A DNA stretch of 64,000 nt from Selenomonadaceae bacterium (GCA_017549815.1 JAFYNH010000037.1:1-64000), one strand, 5' to 3'. Positions 51,970 through 61,129 are shown, numbered from the stretch's first letter. Program-made: numbers and translations. Notes: a model not told the origin generated them from the letters alone.

Positions 51970-53625
51970 TTAAACGTTTACGAATCTGAGATAAAGATTG
52001 TTCATGCCGAGCGTAAAGGTGCACTTGTAATTAATCAGCCCGCGCAGGTCTTGAATCATTTTCAAAGCTTGAGCGTCCGTGCCGTAATCAAATAATTTGC
52101 CCGTACTTCGCAAAGTGATTTTCATTCCGTCGCTGTCTTTTCGGACGTGAACAGCCGAAAAATCATTCTTGCCGGTGTCGCTGAAATTTTTGACGAGCGC
52201 AAGCCAATCATTAATGAATTTAACAATTTCCGCGTTCAAAATTTTATTATCAAGCTCATTATTCAAGCCTTGCTTACGGTCTACAACTGCAAACAGCGAT
52301 TCTTGAAAAAATGACGGCTCCAATAACAGAGGCGATTTTAAATTATTTGATTTGCAGATTGCAAGTCCGCCCGCCGCCAAAATAATTAAAGTGATTACTT
52401 CGGCGAACAGGAACGACCAAAATATAAGTGACGGCTCGGAAAATGTCAGGAATAACAGAATCAACGCGATTGAGCGCAGGAACTCCAAAAGGTTTGAAAA
52501 AATTCTGTGATTCAAAGTCGAGTAAGCGATTATGAAGACGGAGTTAATCGCCGCGAAGATTACCGATAAGCTGTAGGCTTGAAATGCGTCCGTTGCAAAT
52601 TCCAAAAGCGACGCATCCATATCTGCTTGCGAGGCGAAATAATCTGCGCCGAAAAATATCACGACTGCCGGAAGTGCCGCCATAATAAAAGCGCGTTGCA
52701 AGGTGACTTTCAAGAACAGGAGCAGGGATTTTAAATTTTTGTCGGCATATTCCATTGTAAAAATCGGTGCAATCGGTTGCCACGTAACTTGCGAATGAAG
52801 TCTGCAAATTCGGATTGCCGTTTGCATTGCGCCGAAAATCGCCACTCCGCCGACGTCGTAATATTTCAGCAAGATTAAGTTGAACAGAAAGACGATAAAG
52901 AGGCTGTAAAATTTCCCGACTGCGGGCGCACTACCCTCAAGAAATATTTCCGCGACAGACTCCGACGGATTTTGAATCTTGGCAAATAAATTTTGCTTGA
53001 AACTTTTGCGGAGCCACGAACCCGCCATTAAAATTACGAATAACAGCGCACCCGTCATGCCGATTGCCAAAGAATTTATTCCAAGTCCGAAAATTTTTAC
53101 GCAGACGACTGTAATAACCGCATCGACCAGCATGATTATAACATAGATTTTTTTGATTCTTGCCTGCAAGCCGACGAGCTTGACGAATTGCCAAAAGTAA
53201 GAGGCGATTACCAGAAAAATCCCGCTTACCGTCATTGGTATTCCGTAATCGCGAGCCAACCCGCGCAGTTCGTTCGGAATATCCAACAGATTCAGCACGC
53301 TCTCAAAATTTAATATCACTGCGACGAATAAAATTATTCCGACGATTGCCGACAAAGTTAAAGCCAATGCCGAATACGAGCGGGCAAGTTGAGATTCATT
53401 TATGCTGACTAATCTGATACTCTTTGTAAATGCGCCGTAGTTAATCCAAAATCCGAAGGTCTCGAACAGGAAGAACAGCGGCATTAAAAAAGACACGACT
53501 GCCAAGCCTTCTTCGCCGAAAAAATATCCTGCCAAAATTGTATTGCTGACTATAAGCGGTATTTTATCGGGTGGCAACATGTAATTTTTATAAAGATTGT
53601 TCACGTATTTTAACTCGGTCGTCAT
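51970..53625 (-). CDS. MATE-like transporter with C-terminal RsbW/HATPase-like domain
   Basis: In this 551-residue protein, residues 1-440 have about twelve hydrophobic segments in the MATE/MOP flippase pattern ('ILAGYFFGEEGLAVVSFLMPLFFLFETFGFWINYGAF', 'GMTGALLFVILMAGSWL'). After residue 450 a soluble domain of about 100 residues follows ('LNNELDNKILNAEIVKFINDWLALVKN' and 'GMKITLRSTGKLFDYGTDAQALKMIQDL'), like an anti-sigma-factor/HATPase fold without obvious G-boxes. Neighbours include STAS and RsbW-like proteins, which suggests a signalling role for the tail. The transported substrate is unknown. Confidence 0.7.
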   Translation of the reverse strand: MTTELKYVNNLYKNYMLPPDKIPLIVSNTILAGYFFGEEGLAVVSFLMPLFFLFETFGFWINYGAFTKSIRLVSINESQLARSYSALALTLSAIVGIILFVAVILNFESVLNLLDIPNELRGLARDYGIPMTVSGIFLVIASYFWQFVKLVGLQARIKKIYVIIMLVDAVITVVCVKIFGLGINSLAIGMTGALLFVILMAGSWLRKSFKQNLFAKIQNPSESVAEIFLEGSAPAVGKFYSLFIVFLFNLILLKYYDVGGVAIFGAMQTAIRICRLHSQVTWQPIAPIFTMEYADKNLKSLLLFLKVTLQRAFIMAALPAVVIFFGADYFASQADMDASLLEFATDAFQAYSLSVIFAAINSVFIIAYSTLNHRIFSNLLEFLRSIALILLFLTFSEPSLIFWSFLFAEVITLIILAAGGLAICKSNNLKSPLLLEPSFFQESLFAVVDRKQGLNNELDNKILNAEIVKFINDWLALVKNFSDTGKNDFSAVHVRKDSDGMKITLRSTGKLFDYGTDAQALKMIQDLRGLINYKCTFTLGMNNLYLRFVNV

Positions 53626-53647
53626 ATATTGACTCCTTAAGATTTAT

Positions 53648-53680
53648 AAAAAGAGCCGCCCTTTTCATTGTGACGGCTGA
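53648..53680 (-). terminator. Terminator-like hairpin after the DUF1566 gene
   Basis: On the minus strand, AGCCGTC / GGCGGCT (one G-T) with a loop of about 12 nt is followed by CTTTTTATAA. It may reduce read-through into the MATE-like gene. Confidence 0.6.
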
Positions 53681-53683
53681 TTG

Positions 53684-53753
53684 TTTAGCTTTGAGCTTTA
53701 AGCTTTTAGGATTAAGGTTTTTCTGAAAGCTGAAAGCTGACACCTTAAAGCTA
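53684..53753. repeat. Heptad repeat array at the 3' end of the DUF1566 gene
   Basis: Ten 7-nt units of a second sequence family (TTTAGCT, TTGAGCT, TTAAGCT, AAAGCTG, AAAGCTG, AAAGCTA and variants) lie in two opposed halves that can pair. The array includes the stop codon of the gene (53751-53753). Confidence 0.7.
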
Positions 53754-55472
53754 AAAATTCCTGACGGGCTTTATACGATACACTCCGGCTAAACGATTGG
53801 CATAATAACCGTCATAGGCGAAAATCATATTCACGCCCCAGTTGAACATGCCGTTAAAAGTTTCGCGGGCAATGAAGAAACTCTTATTCTCATAAATATG
53901 GGGGAACAATTCTCTGTTGAACCATTCCATATTCTCCGCCTCACGAAGTACCAGCGTCGAAAGTTCCTTCATGTCGGGAATACGCCAATCGTTGTAACCA
54001 GCAATCTCATTCTCTTTAAGATATTTTTCGTACTCGGCATAAGTCATCGGCGGCAACTCGTCTTGCAACCACATTAATTTTGTATAATTATCAATGACAA
54101 CGCCGTCGCTGACCGTGTAACGTGCCATAGATTTATCGGCGAGATTTTGATAACCGCCGCTGATAGCGATACAGCCGCAATGTTGATTTTTTTCTATCGG
54201 CACAGTGCAACCGTAACCGAAATATACCGCCCAATTTCTTTCTCTGTTCGAGGGTAAATGTTCCTCAACCGTCCAATAAAAATCGGCTTTGACATACGGC
54301 GCGAAGTTTTCAAACACGGCGGGATTTTTCTTGCTGTAATCGACGATAAAGCGCAATTCGTCGACGGTCGGCAGTCGCCAATTATTCGTGCCGCCGTAAA
54401 ATTTGGCGTTCAAATCGGCTACGTGCTTTTTGGCATCTTCCAAAGTGTAATTCTTTGCCGAAGATTTTTCATAGGCAATGCCCGTTTTCATATCCCAGAT
54501 ATATTCGTCGATCTCGCCGTAAGAAACTGCGCGGCGGGAAAAATCAATGTCGATAATAGTGCCTTCGGGACTGTAAATTTCTTTCTGACCGTTCGGCGGC
54601 ATTTGAAAATCATCTTGGGCACTTGTGCAATTCCTGACGAGCCGATAAGCAAGCGGAATAGATTTTTCGCCGTAATATCCGTCGTAACCGAAATTAAAGT
54701 TGATAACCCAAACATAAGTATCTTGGAACAAATTGGACGTTATGTGTTGCAAAATCGGCGGCTCCAACTTGTCATGCTTGAAGAAGTCATCAAAATACCA
54801 GCTGTTATTCTCGTAGTTCTCATCAAAAATGGAGCTTAACTCGTGCATGGTCGGCAGTCGCCAATCACGATAACCCGCCAATTCGTAGTTCGGCAACATC
54901 TTCAAGACTTGGCTGTAACTCATGCGCTCGTTTTGTTCTTTCTGCCACATCAGATTGAGATATTTATCGGTGATTGTGCCGTCGCCGTTATCGACAAAAC
55001 GATCTTTCGCCGCAGGTACAGCCTTACCGCGAACAGCAATGCCGCAACTCGGCAGAGTTTTATTTTTGGCAGTCGTCGCGCCGATATTCAAATTGATTAC
55101 CCAGCCGCAATCGGGACGTTGAGCATAAGTATTTCCGCACCAATAATCATCGGGCGTCAACGTCATGAAATATTTCGTGTAGTAAGCGGGATTGATGCCG
55201 CGATAAGTTATCAGACTGCGCAATTCGTCTTTTGAAGGAACGCGCCAATCGTCAAAGCCGCCGTATTTCATTTCGTTGAGCTGAGCAATATAATCGCCCG
55301 TGAATTCTTCCCACGTCATGAGTCGCTGATTATAACGGCTGTCGTTTTGATTGAAAGATTTTGCTTCCCAATATAAGCCCGTTTGAATGTCATTGACAAC
55401 GGCGATAGCATCATCTTGACACTTGCCGACGAGCAAAGGTTTTCCGTCCTTGTCAAGGAATTTATAACGCAT
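53751..55472 (-). CDS. Four-unit DUF1566 (Lcl C-terminal domain) protein
   Basis: The 573-residue protein has no signal peptide. It is built from four related units of about 140 residues. Each has a 'TGLYWEAK/NLMWQKE/TGIAYEKS/KLMWLQDE' strand, a helix, 'DDWRVPSKDEL / RDWRLPTMHEL / NNWRLPTVDEL / NDWRIPDMKEL', an aromatic YW(C/T)-type block, and 'GIAVRG / AYRLVRN / GCIAISG / VYRIKP'. This W-R-(L/V)-P pattern is typical of DUF1566, a C-type-lectin-like or sulfatase-modifying-enzyme-like fold of unknown role. Four units in one chain is long for the family. It sits in the partner-switch operon. The 3' end lies in a heptad array. Confidence 0.8.
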   Translation of the reverse strand: MRYKFLDKDGKPLLVGKCQDDAIAVVNDIQTGLYWEAKSFNQNDSRYNQRLMTWEEFTGDYIAQLNEMKYGGFDDWRVPSKDELRSLITYRGINPAYYTKYFMTLTPDDYWCGNTYAQRPDCGWVINLNIGATTAKNKTLPSCGIAVRGKAVPAAKDRFVDNGDGTITDKYLNLMWQKEQNERMSYSQVLKMLPNYELAGYRDWRLPTMHELSSIFDENYENNSWYFDDFFKHDKLEPPILQHITSNLFQDTYVWVINFNFGYDGYYGEKSIPLAYRLVRNCTSAQDDFQMPPNGQKEIYSPEGTIIDIDFSRRAVSYGEIDEYIWDMKTGIAYEKSSAKNYTLEDAKKHVADLNAKFYGGTNNWRLPTVDELRFIVDYSKKNPAVFENFAPYVKADFYWTVEEHLPSNRERNWAVYFGYGCTVPIEKNQHCGCIAISGGYQNLADKSMARYTVSDGVVIDNYTKLMWLQDELPPMTYAEYEKYLKENEIAGYNDWRIPDMKELSTLVLREAENMEWFNRELFPHIYENKSFFIARETFNGMFNWGVNMIFAYDGYYANRLAGVYRIKPVRNF

Positions 55473-55492
55473 AATTATCCTCCCATAACGTT

Positions 55493-55828
55493 TTACGCGG
55501 GGTTTCCGTCGGGCAAAACTGTTCTGAGCGGGTGGAAAATATCAATCGCCTCAGTGTCGCCGACCGCAACGAAAGAATGCGGAACGTTGGCAGGAATGAT
55601 ATAGGCGTCGCCCGCGCCGATTTGATATTCCTTGCCGTCCTCGATGATTATGAAACCGCCGCTGATGCAGTAGCCGAATTGCTCGCTGTCGTGCGTGTGC
55701 ATTTCAACTTTACTGCCGTCCGCCATGTTCCAATGGTAAACCATCATTTCTTTGCCCTTCGCGAGATACTGAAAGACGACGCCGGGATTAATTTCCTTCT
55801 TCTCAAGCTTGTCGTGATAAATCATCAT
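55493..55828 (-). CDS. Cupin-domain protein
   Basis: The 111-residue single-domain cupin has motif 1 in 'SKVEMHTHDSEQFGYCISG', with two His and Glu/Gln ligands, and motif 2 in 'GDAYIIPANVPHSFVAV', with the last His. Such small metal cupins act as isomerases, dioxygenases or sensors; which applies here is unclear. ATG 55828 is used because AGGAGAG lies 9 nt upstream, though a second ATG follows directly. It lies between the tautomerase and DUF1566 genes in the same operon. Confidence 0.85.
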   Translation of the reverse strand: MMIYHDKLEKKEINPGVVFQYLAKGKEMMVYHWNMADGSKVEMHTHDSEQFGYCISGGFIIIEDGKEYQIGAGDAYIIPANVPHSFVAVGDTEAIDIFHPLRTVLPDGNPA

Positions 55829-55861
55829 AAAAATCACTCTCCTAATCTGCGTAATGAACGG

Positions 55862-56128
55862 CTATTCGCCGGCTTTTTCAATCTTCGCGACGATTTCGGG
55901 ATTTTTGCTCCACTCGTCTTCAGTGAATTTACTCCATGCCTTGCTCGGCTTGTCGCTGAAACGAATCCCCGCCGTTCCGACGTTGTTAAGTTCATGCCCG
56001 TCGAAGAAAATATAAACTCTGTCCTTCGGGACGTTGGTAATTTCGGAGAAAATCTCGACGTATTTCTTTGCCAAAACTTTTTTCTGAACTTCTGCCAATT
56101 CGATTGATTTAACTGTAATCGCCGGCAT
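55862..56128 (-). CDS. 4-oxalocrotonate-tautomerase-superfamily protein
   Basis: The 88-residue protein begins MPAITVKSIELAEVQKKVLAKKYVEIFSEITNVPKDRVYIFFD. The Pro directly after the initiator Met is the catalytic base of this superfamily. The beta-alpha-beta layout and 'DRVYIFFDG' strand also fit. The C-terminal 25 residues ('FTEDEWSKNPEIVAKIEKAGE') are extra to the core. It probably tautomerises a small keto/enol acid, substrate unknown. It begins 4 bp after the debranching-enzyme stop. Confidence 0.8.
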   Translation of the reverse strand: MPAITVKSIELAEVQKKVLAKKYVEIFSEITNVPKDRVYIFFDGHELNNVGTAGIRFSDKPSKAWSKFTEDEWSKNPEIVAKIEKAGE

Positions 56129-56132
56129 AATA

Positions 56133-58220
56133 TCACCTCTCCTTTGCTGTACAAACCATTACCGACCGTGCGCCGATTATAAACTGCGCGGAAGAATCCA
56201 ATTCAACCGCCTCATCATAAACGGCATTGTCGCCAAGTGCGGTATTAACCTCAACTTGCCAAATCATATTAAGCGGCAACGCGGGCAACCAAACCGCATG
56301 ACTTTCCCAGTGAGCATTTACTCCGATATAAATAAAATCATCTTTGTTATCTTTGGTTTTGCCTGCGAACATAATGCCGACAACCCGATTTTCCGAAGAC
56401 GAATCGAAATGCCAAGCGTCCGTCCCATGAACACTAACCGGCGGATAGCCGGGCGGCGTCCCGTTCGATTGTCTCGTAAGTACGGGGTGCGCCTTGCGGA
56501 AGGCTATCATTTTCTTAAAGAAATTAAACAAGTCTCTGTTCTTGTCCAAATCGTTCCAGTCAAGCCAACTGATTTTGTTGTCTTGGCAGTAAGGATTATT
56601 GTTGCCGTATTGAGTATTGCCGAATTCGTCGCCCGCCAAAATCATCGGAATTCCCAAGCTCGTTAAAAGAATTGCCGCCGCGTTCTTAATCATTTTATGA
56701 CGTTCAAAACGGACACCTTCGGGCAAATCGTAATCGCCTTCCCAGCCGCAATTCCAACTGTGATTGTCGTTGCCGCCGTCGGAGCCGCCCCAGCCGTTAG
56801 CCTCGTTATGCTTGTCGTTGTAAGCGTAAAGGTCATACAGTGTAAAACCGTCATGACAAGTAATGAAATTTACGGAGGCAGTATCGCCGCGCCAAAAACG
56901 ATTGTAAATATCTTCCGAGCCTGTAACTCTCGCGGCAAATGCGGCGGCAAGTCCCGCCTCGCCTTTAAGAAAACGTCGAACATCATCGCGGTATTTGCCA
57001 TTCCATTCAGCCCAACGACCGTAAGCGGGAAAACTGCCTACCAGATAAAGTCCGCCCGCGTCCCATGCCTCAGCGATTAAGCAAGCGTCTTTAAGAATCG
57101 GATCTGCCGCGAGTGATTCCAAAAGCGGAGGATTAGCCATAGGCGAGCCGTCCTGATTGCGTCCCAAAATCGCGGCAAGGTCGAATCGGAAGCCGTCAAC
57201 GTGATAAGTCCCGACCCAATAGCGCAGGCAGTCGAGAATCAAATTGCGGACAATCGGATTGTTACAGTTAAGAGTGTTGCCGCAACCGCTGAAATTGTAA
57301 TACCAGCCGTCGGGCGTCAAGATATAATACAAATTGTTGTCAAGCCCTTTGAACGAAATATAAGGACCATTCTCGTTGCCTTCGGCGGTGTGATTAAATA
57401 CCACGTCGAGAATAACTTTTATGCCGTTTTGATGAAGTTCCTTAATCAGATTTTTCAGCTCGTCAACCTGCATGGAGTATTGACCGCTTGCGGCATAACC
57501 TGCTTTCGGCGCGAAAAATCCGACCGTCGAATATCCCCAGTAATTCATCAACTTGCCGCCGTTGCCGTCATCTCTCGCGCCCTCAAATTCGTCAAACTCA
57601 AATATAGGCAAAAGCTCAATAGCATTAATCCCCAACTCTTTAAGGTAGGGAATTTTCTCGCAAAGTCCGGCATAAGTGCCCTTAAATTTCACGTCCGACG
57701 ATTCATCTTTGGTAAAGCCGCGAACATGCGCTTCGTAAATTATCAGCTCGTTATGTGGAGTTTTAAGCGGCATATCGCCTTCCCAGTCAAAGTCATCAAG
57801 CGCAACTTTCGACCTGTACTGAAATTTATCATTCCAATCGGGTTCCTCGCCCCAAACGTCTCTGCCGCTGACAATTTTGGCATAAGGATCAAGCAAGCAT
57901 TTATTCTTGTCGAAAGCCAGCCCGCGATGAAAATCATAATCGCCGTCGACGCGGAAGCCGTATTCGAGATTTTCGTAATCCAAATCGAAAACTATCATAG
58001 AAAAAACGCTGCCGATTCGATAACTTTCGGGGTAGGGAATTACCGCGAACGGCTCCTTTTCATGCGAATTGTAAAGTACCAGCTCGCAAGATTTGGCTCC
58101 CGACGAATAAACCGAAAAATTTACGCCGCCCGGCACAATCTGCGCACCGTTAGTCAGGAACAAGCCGGGACGAACTTTAAAACCGCTAATTGTATCGGTC
58201 GGGTGTAAGTCAATTCTCAT
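56133..58220 (-). CDS. glgX: Glycogen debranching enzyme / isoamylase-type (GlgX, GH13)
   Basis: The 695-residue enzyme has an N-terminal CBM48 domain ('VNFSVYSSGAKSCELVLYN'), then the GH13 barrel. 'DVVFNHTAEGN' is region I. 'DGFRFDLAAILGR' holds the nucleophile Asp. 'CLIAEAWDAGGLY' holds the acid/base Glu, and 'FITCHDGFTLYDLYAYNDKHN' is the last Asp region. It cleaves alpha-1,6 branches of glycogen or limit dextrins. ATG 58220 has AGGTGA 7 nt upstream. It overlaps no gene but starts 9 bp after a STAS gene, so a carbohydrate-storage enzyme is tied to a signalling protein. Confidence 0.92.
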   Translation of the reverse strand: MRIDLHPTDTISGFKVRPGLFLTNGAQIVPGGVNFSVYSSGAKSCELVLYNSHEKEPFAVIPYPESYRIGSVFSMIVFDLDYENLEYGFRVDGDYDFHRGLAFDKNKCLLDPYAKIVSGRDVWGEEPDWNDKFQYRSKVALDDFDWEGDMPLKTPHNELIIYEAHVRGFTKDESSDVKFKGTYAGLCEKIPYLKELGINAIELLPIFEFDEFEGARDDGNGGKLMNYWGYSTVGFFAPKAGYAASGQYSMQVDELKNLIKELHQNGIKVILDVVFNHTAEGNENGPYISFKGLDNNLYYILTPDGWYYNFSGCGNTLNCNNPIVRNLILDCLRYWVGTYHVDGFRFDLAAILGRNQDGSPMANPPLLESLAADPILKDACLIAEAWDAGGLYLVGSFPAYGRWAEWNGKYRDDVRRFLKGEAGLAAAFAARVTGSEDIYNRFWRGDTASVNFITCHDGFTLYDLYAYNDKHNEANGWGGSDGGNDNHSWNCGWEGDYDLPEGVRFERHKMIKNAAAILLTSLGIPMILAGDEFGNTQYGNNNPYCQDNKISWLDWNDLDKNRDLFNFFKKMIAFRKAHPVLTRQSNGTPPGYPPVSVHGTDAWHFDSSSENRVVGIMFAGKTKDNKDDFIYIGVNAHWESHAVWLPALPLNMIWQVEVNTALGDNAVYDEAVELDSSAQFIIGARSVMVCTAKER

Positions 58221-58229
58221 TGTTATCAC

Positions 58230-58559
58230 CTAACTCAATTCTGCTATCGCGTCGTCAACAGTTTTTACGCACCGGAGCATTTTAATAAAGCCTGTCATCT
58301 GCAATACGTCGACGACCTCATCAATCGCGGCGGCATAGATGATTTTTATTTTGCGAGCCTTCGCGGTTTTGGCAATCATCAACAGCGCACGCAATCCCGA
58401 ACTCGAAACATAACTGACTTTTTCCAACGAAATGATTGTAGGCTTGCCGTCCAAAAGTTTGATAACTTCTTCGCGTGTTGCGTCCGAGCTTGAAACGTCA
58501 AGTTGCCCGTCCATAGCAATAATTTTGATATTGTCGTCGCGTTCAACCGTTACAGTCAT
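58230..58559 (-). CDS. STAS-domain anti-sigma-factor antagonist (SpoIIAA/RsbV-like)
   Basis: The 109-residue protein is a single STAS domain: 'IKIIAMDGQLDVSSSDATREEVIKLL', then 'IISLEKVSYVSSSGLRALLMIAKTAK'. The Ser run in VSSSGL is where RsbV/SpoIIAA proteins are phosphorylated by their kinase. The end 'VVDVLQMTGFIKML' is typical. It would bind an RsbW-like ATPase, probably the one encoded at 62559. A second STAS gene lies at 62998. Confidence 0.88.
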   Translation of the reverse strand: MTVTVERDDNIKIIAMDGQLDVSSSDATREEVIKLLDGKPTIISLEKVSYVSSSGLRALLMIAKTAKARKIKIIYAAAIDEVVDVLQMTGFIKMLRCVKTVDDAIAELS

Positions 58560-58568
58560 TTTTCGCCC

Positions 58569-60227
58569 TCAATTCTTAGACATACTCATCGGCGGATAAA
58601 TATCGCCGTCAATTACCGCGTCGATTATGCAAGGTTGATTCAAATTCAATGCCTCAGTAAATGCCGCCGCCAATTCCGCGCCGTTTTTAACTTGCCAACC
58701 TTTGGCTCCGCAAGCTTCGGCATATTTGACATAATCGGGATTTTTAATGCCCATAAAAGCATGTTCGCCAAAATTCGTGAGGAGGAATTTCTTAATGACG
58801 TTGAACTCGCTGTTGTTGAAAATCACGTAGATAACGGGAATGTGATTCTTAACGCAAGTAAGGAGTTCAAAGCCCGCCATAAGATAATCGCCGTCGCCGC
58901 AAGCACAAATGACGGGACGATTCGGATTGGCACACTTTACGCCGATTGAGCCGTTGACGTGGCTCGCCATAGGTCCGAAACTGCCGGGATTTTGATACCA
59001 CTGATTTTTATTGAGATTGAGATACGCGCTGAGCCAAAGCATATGCGCACCCGCGTCGCCCATGATGATTGCGTTTTCGGGCAAGTGTTTTGAAATTAAC
59101 TTTGTAAGATACGCGGGGTGAAGTTTACCGTTACTGAATTCCGGAATTTGCTCGTCATGATGTTTATTGCGGACAGCCAAGCCGTCGCCGAGCGATTGAA
59201 CGTTATTAGCTTCAAGATAACTGACGAGACTTTCAAGCGCGGGTTTTGCGTCGCTGACAAGGCGATAATCGGCAGGATAAACTTTATCGATTTCGTGACG
59301 GTCAATGTTGATATGGAAAAGTTTCTTGCCGTCCATAAGGCTCGGCTTAAATGTGAAAGTCGCATTTTCCGCAAAGGAATTGCCGACAGCAATAATCATC
59401 TTTGATTCGTGGAAATAGTCATTGGCTCCGAAGTCGCCGCTCGTACCGACTATGCCGAGTGAAAACGGATTATCTTCAGAAATGTAGCCCTTCGCGTCCA
59501 TTGTACTGCTGAACGGGATTTTCCAAGTGTTAATCAGCTTTTCGAGAATTTCTTTGGCGTCGGAGCGAATGCAACCGTAACCGACCATGAGTAACGGCTT
59601 ATTCTCCGCCTTAAAGTTTTCGACAAAGCCCGCGCAGAAATTTTCGGTCTGAGATTTGCCCGCAAAAATTTTCGGGCTTGAAATGTCAATCGAACGATAG
59701 TAGGGAACTTCGGCAAAGCTTATGTCTTTCGGAATATGCAGATGAACAGGACCGGGACGACCTTCAAAAGCGGTATAGATAAGCTCTTCAAGGACGGGAA
59801 TAGTATCTTTCGCGTCTTCGAGTACGATTGATTTTTTGGTCGTCGCGGCGAACATTGCTTGAGAGTCGGGAGTCCTTGAAATTCCGCTGGTCTCGTTGAG
59901 TGCGCCTTTGCCGCGTGTCCAACGTGAGGGATAGCCGCTTATTGCTAGCATCGGAATTGAATCTGAATAAGCAACTGCCAAGCCGCTGAAAAGATTAAAA
60001 GCACCGGGACCGCCCGTTCCGAAGCATACGCCCAATTTTTTGCTGAACATGCCGTAGCCCGCCGCCATAAACGACGCGGCTTGCTCGTTCTGAATGATGA
60101 CGGTTTTAATTTTGTCGGTTTTATTGAGTGCCAAAAGCATTGAGCCGTTGACTTGTCCGGAGCCGCCGAATACATGATCAACGCCGATTTCTTCAAGCAC
60201 TTTAACAATAGTCTGGTAAACGTCCAT
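58569..60227 (-). CDS. Thiamine-diphosphate-dependent enzyme (acetolactate-synthase-like)
   Basis: The 552-residue ThDP enzyme has three domains. The N-terminal pyrimidine-binding domain has the catalytic Glu in 'IIQNEQAASFMAAGYG' and 'GVCFGTGGPGAFNLFSGLA'. A central domain follows. The C-terminal pyrophosphate domain carries 'CACGDGDYLMAGFELLTCVKNHIPVIYVIFNN' (GDG ... NN). It is close to acetolactate synthase, pyruvate oxidase and related decarboxylases, and the substrate cannot be told from sequence. AGAGGTG is 10 nt before the ATG. It lies between a DJ-1/PfpI gene and a STAS gene. Confidence 0.85.
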   Translation of the reverse strand: MDVYQTIVKVLEEIGVDHVFGGSGQVNGSMLLALNKTDKIKTVIIQNEQAASFMAAGYGMFSKKLGVCFGTGGPGAFNLFSGLAVAYSDSIPMLAISGYPSRWTRGKGALNETSGISRTPDSQAMFAATTKKSIVLEDAKDTIPVLEELIYTAFEGRPGPVHLHIPKDISFAEVPYYRSIDISSPKIFAGKSQTENFCAGFVENFKAENKPLLMVGYGCIRSDAKEILEKLINTWKIPFSSTMDAKGYISEDNPFSLGIVGTSGDFGANDYFHESKMIIAVGNSFAENATFTFKPSLMDGKKLFHINIDRHEIDKVYPADYRLVSDAKPALESLVSYLEANNVQSLGDGLAVRNKHHDEQIPEFSNGKLHPAYLTKLISKHLPENAIIMGDAGAHMLWLSAYLNLNKNQWYQNPGSFGPMASHVNGSIGVKCANPNRPVICACGDGDYLMAGFELLTCVKNHIPVIYVIFNNSEFNVIKKFLLTNFGEHAFMGIKNPDYVKYAEACGAKGWQVKNGAELAAAFTEALNLNQPCIIDAVIDGDIYPPMSMSKN

Positions 60228-60252
60228 TTATGTTATTCACCTCTGAAAGGCA

Positions 60253-60330
60253 ATGCGTAATTAGAAATGCGCAATGCGCAATGATTTTGGTTTCAATTAC
60301 GCATTACGCATTAAGCATTACAAATTGCAG
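60253..60330. repeat. Inverted heptad repeat array between the ThDP and DJ-1 genes
   Basis: Left half: ATGCGTA, ATTAGAA, ATGCGCA, ATGCGCA, ATGATTT. Right half: ATTACGC, ATTACGC, ATTAAGC, ATTACAA, ATTGCAG (60296-60330). The halves are roughly complementary and can form a long hairpin. The array ends next to the stop codon of the DJ-1 gene. Confidence 0.7.
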
Positions 60331-60331
60331 T

Positions 60332-61105
60332 TTAAAGTCCTTTGTCTTTGATAGCCTTAACAAGCAATTCGCCAAAAGCAATGGAACTTTCAACCGAAGT
60401 GCCGGTAACGAACGGATGATCGTAATAGACTTGCGGGCTTTCACGATTAGCGTTGACGCGAGAAATGCAAGCACCGTTGGAACCGACAGCACCGCGAACC
60501 AAATCTTCAAGCGGAATCAGGAAACCGGGTGTTACGACATCGGTACCCGCGTTATCTTCGGTCGGGTGATAAAGTTTATAATCCATAGCCATACCGGGAC
60601 CGTAGAAATCCCAAGCGCGAGGGTGAGCCGTAATTCTCTTTCCGTAGATAACGGATTTATAATCGTTTTCGGGGTCGCGGCAGAAAACCAATGCACCGAC
60701 CGAATAGCACAATGCGCCGACAATCTTATCCGCTTTAATCGCGTCAAGAATGAGTTTATGGAGTTCCCAGCAGTTACACATATCGAGCGTTACGCCGGGA
60801 CCGCCTGCCATAGAAATAGCGTCGTAGTCAGCCATATTGCATTCGGAGAATTTTTTGGGATTAGCCCATTCGTCGCCCGCGAGGAGTTCTTTGCAACGGT
60901 CGCAAACTTCCGGCGGATTGACGTAAACTTTCTGAATCGGATCATAAAATTGCGGATCAATGCTGATTGCGAACGGGAGCGGCTTTTTACCTTGCGGAGT
61001 CGCCAACGTTACTTCAAATCCTGCTTTTTTGCAAGCGTCCCATTGAGCTTGAAGTTCTTCTGCCCAAGTGCCGTAATTGGTTGCACAAATTAATACTCTT
61101 GCCAT
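60332..61105 (-). CDS. DJ-1/PfpI-family protein (class I glutamine-amidotransferase-like)
   Basis: The 257-residue protein has 'ARVLICATNYGTWAEELQAQWDACKKAGFEVTLATPQGKKPLPFAI', the elbow region 'IVGALCYSVGALVF' with Cys at the nucleophile position, and 'DAISMAGGPGVTLDMCN'. The fold and Cys fit chaperone, glyoxalase-III or protease-like members (Hsp31 type); the activity is not clear. 'CDRCKELL' suggests a second Cys pair. It is about 80% identical by eye to the C-terminal half of the next gene upstream, a tandem duplication. Confidence 0.85.
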   Translation of the reverse strand: MARVLICATNYGTWAEELQAQWDACKKAGFEVTLATPQGKKPLPFAISIDPQFYDPIQKVYVNPPEVCDRCKELLAGDEWANPKKFSECNMADYDAISMAGGPGVTLDMCNCWELHKLILDAIKADKIVGALCYSVGALVFCRDPENDYKSVIYGKRITAHPRAWDFYGPGMAMDYKLYHPTEDNAGTDVVTPGFLIPLEDLVRGAVGSNGACISRVNANRESPQVYYDHPFVTGTSVESSIAFGELLVKAIKDKGL

Positions 61106-61129
61106 AAAAATTTTTCCTCCAACAATTAA

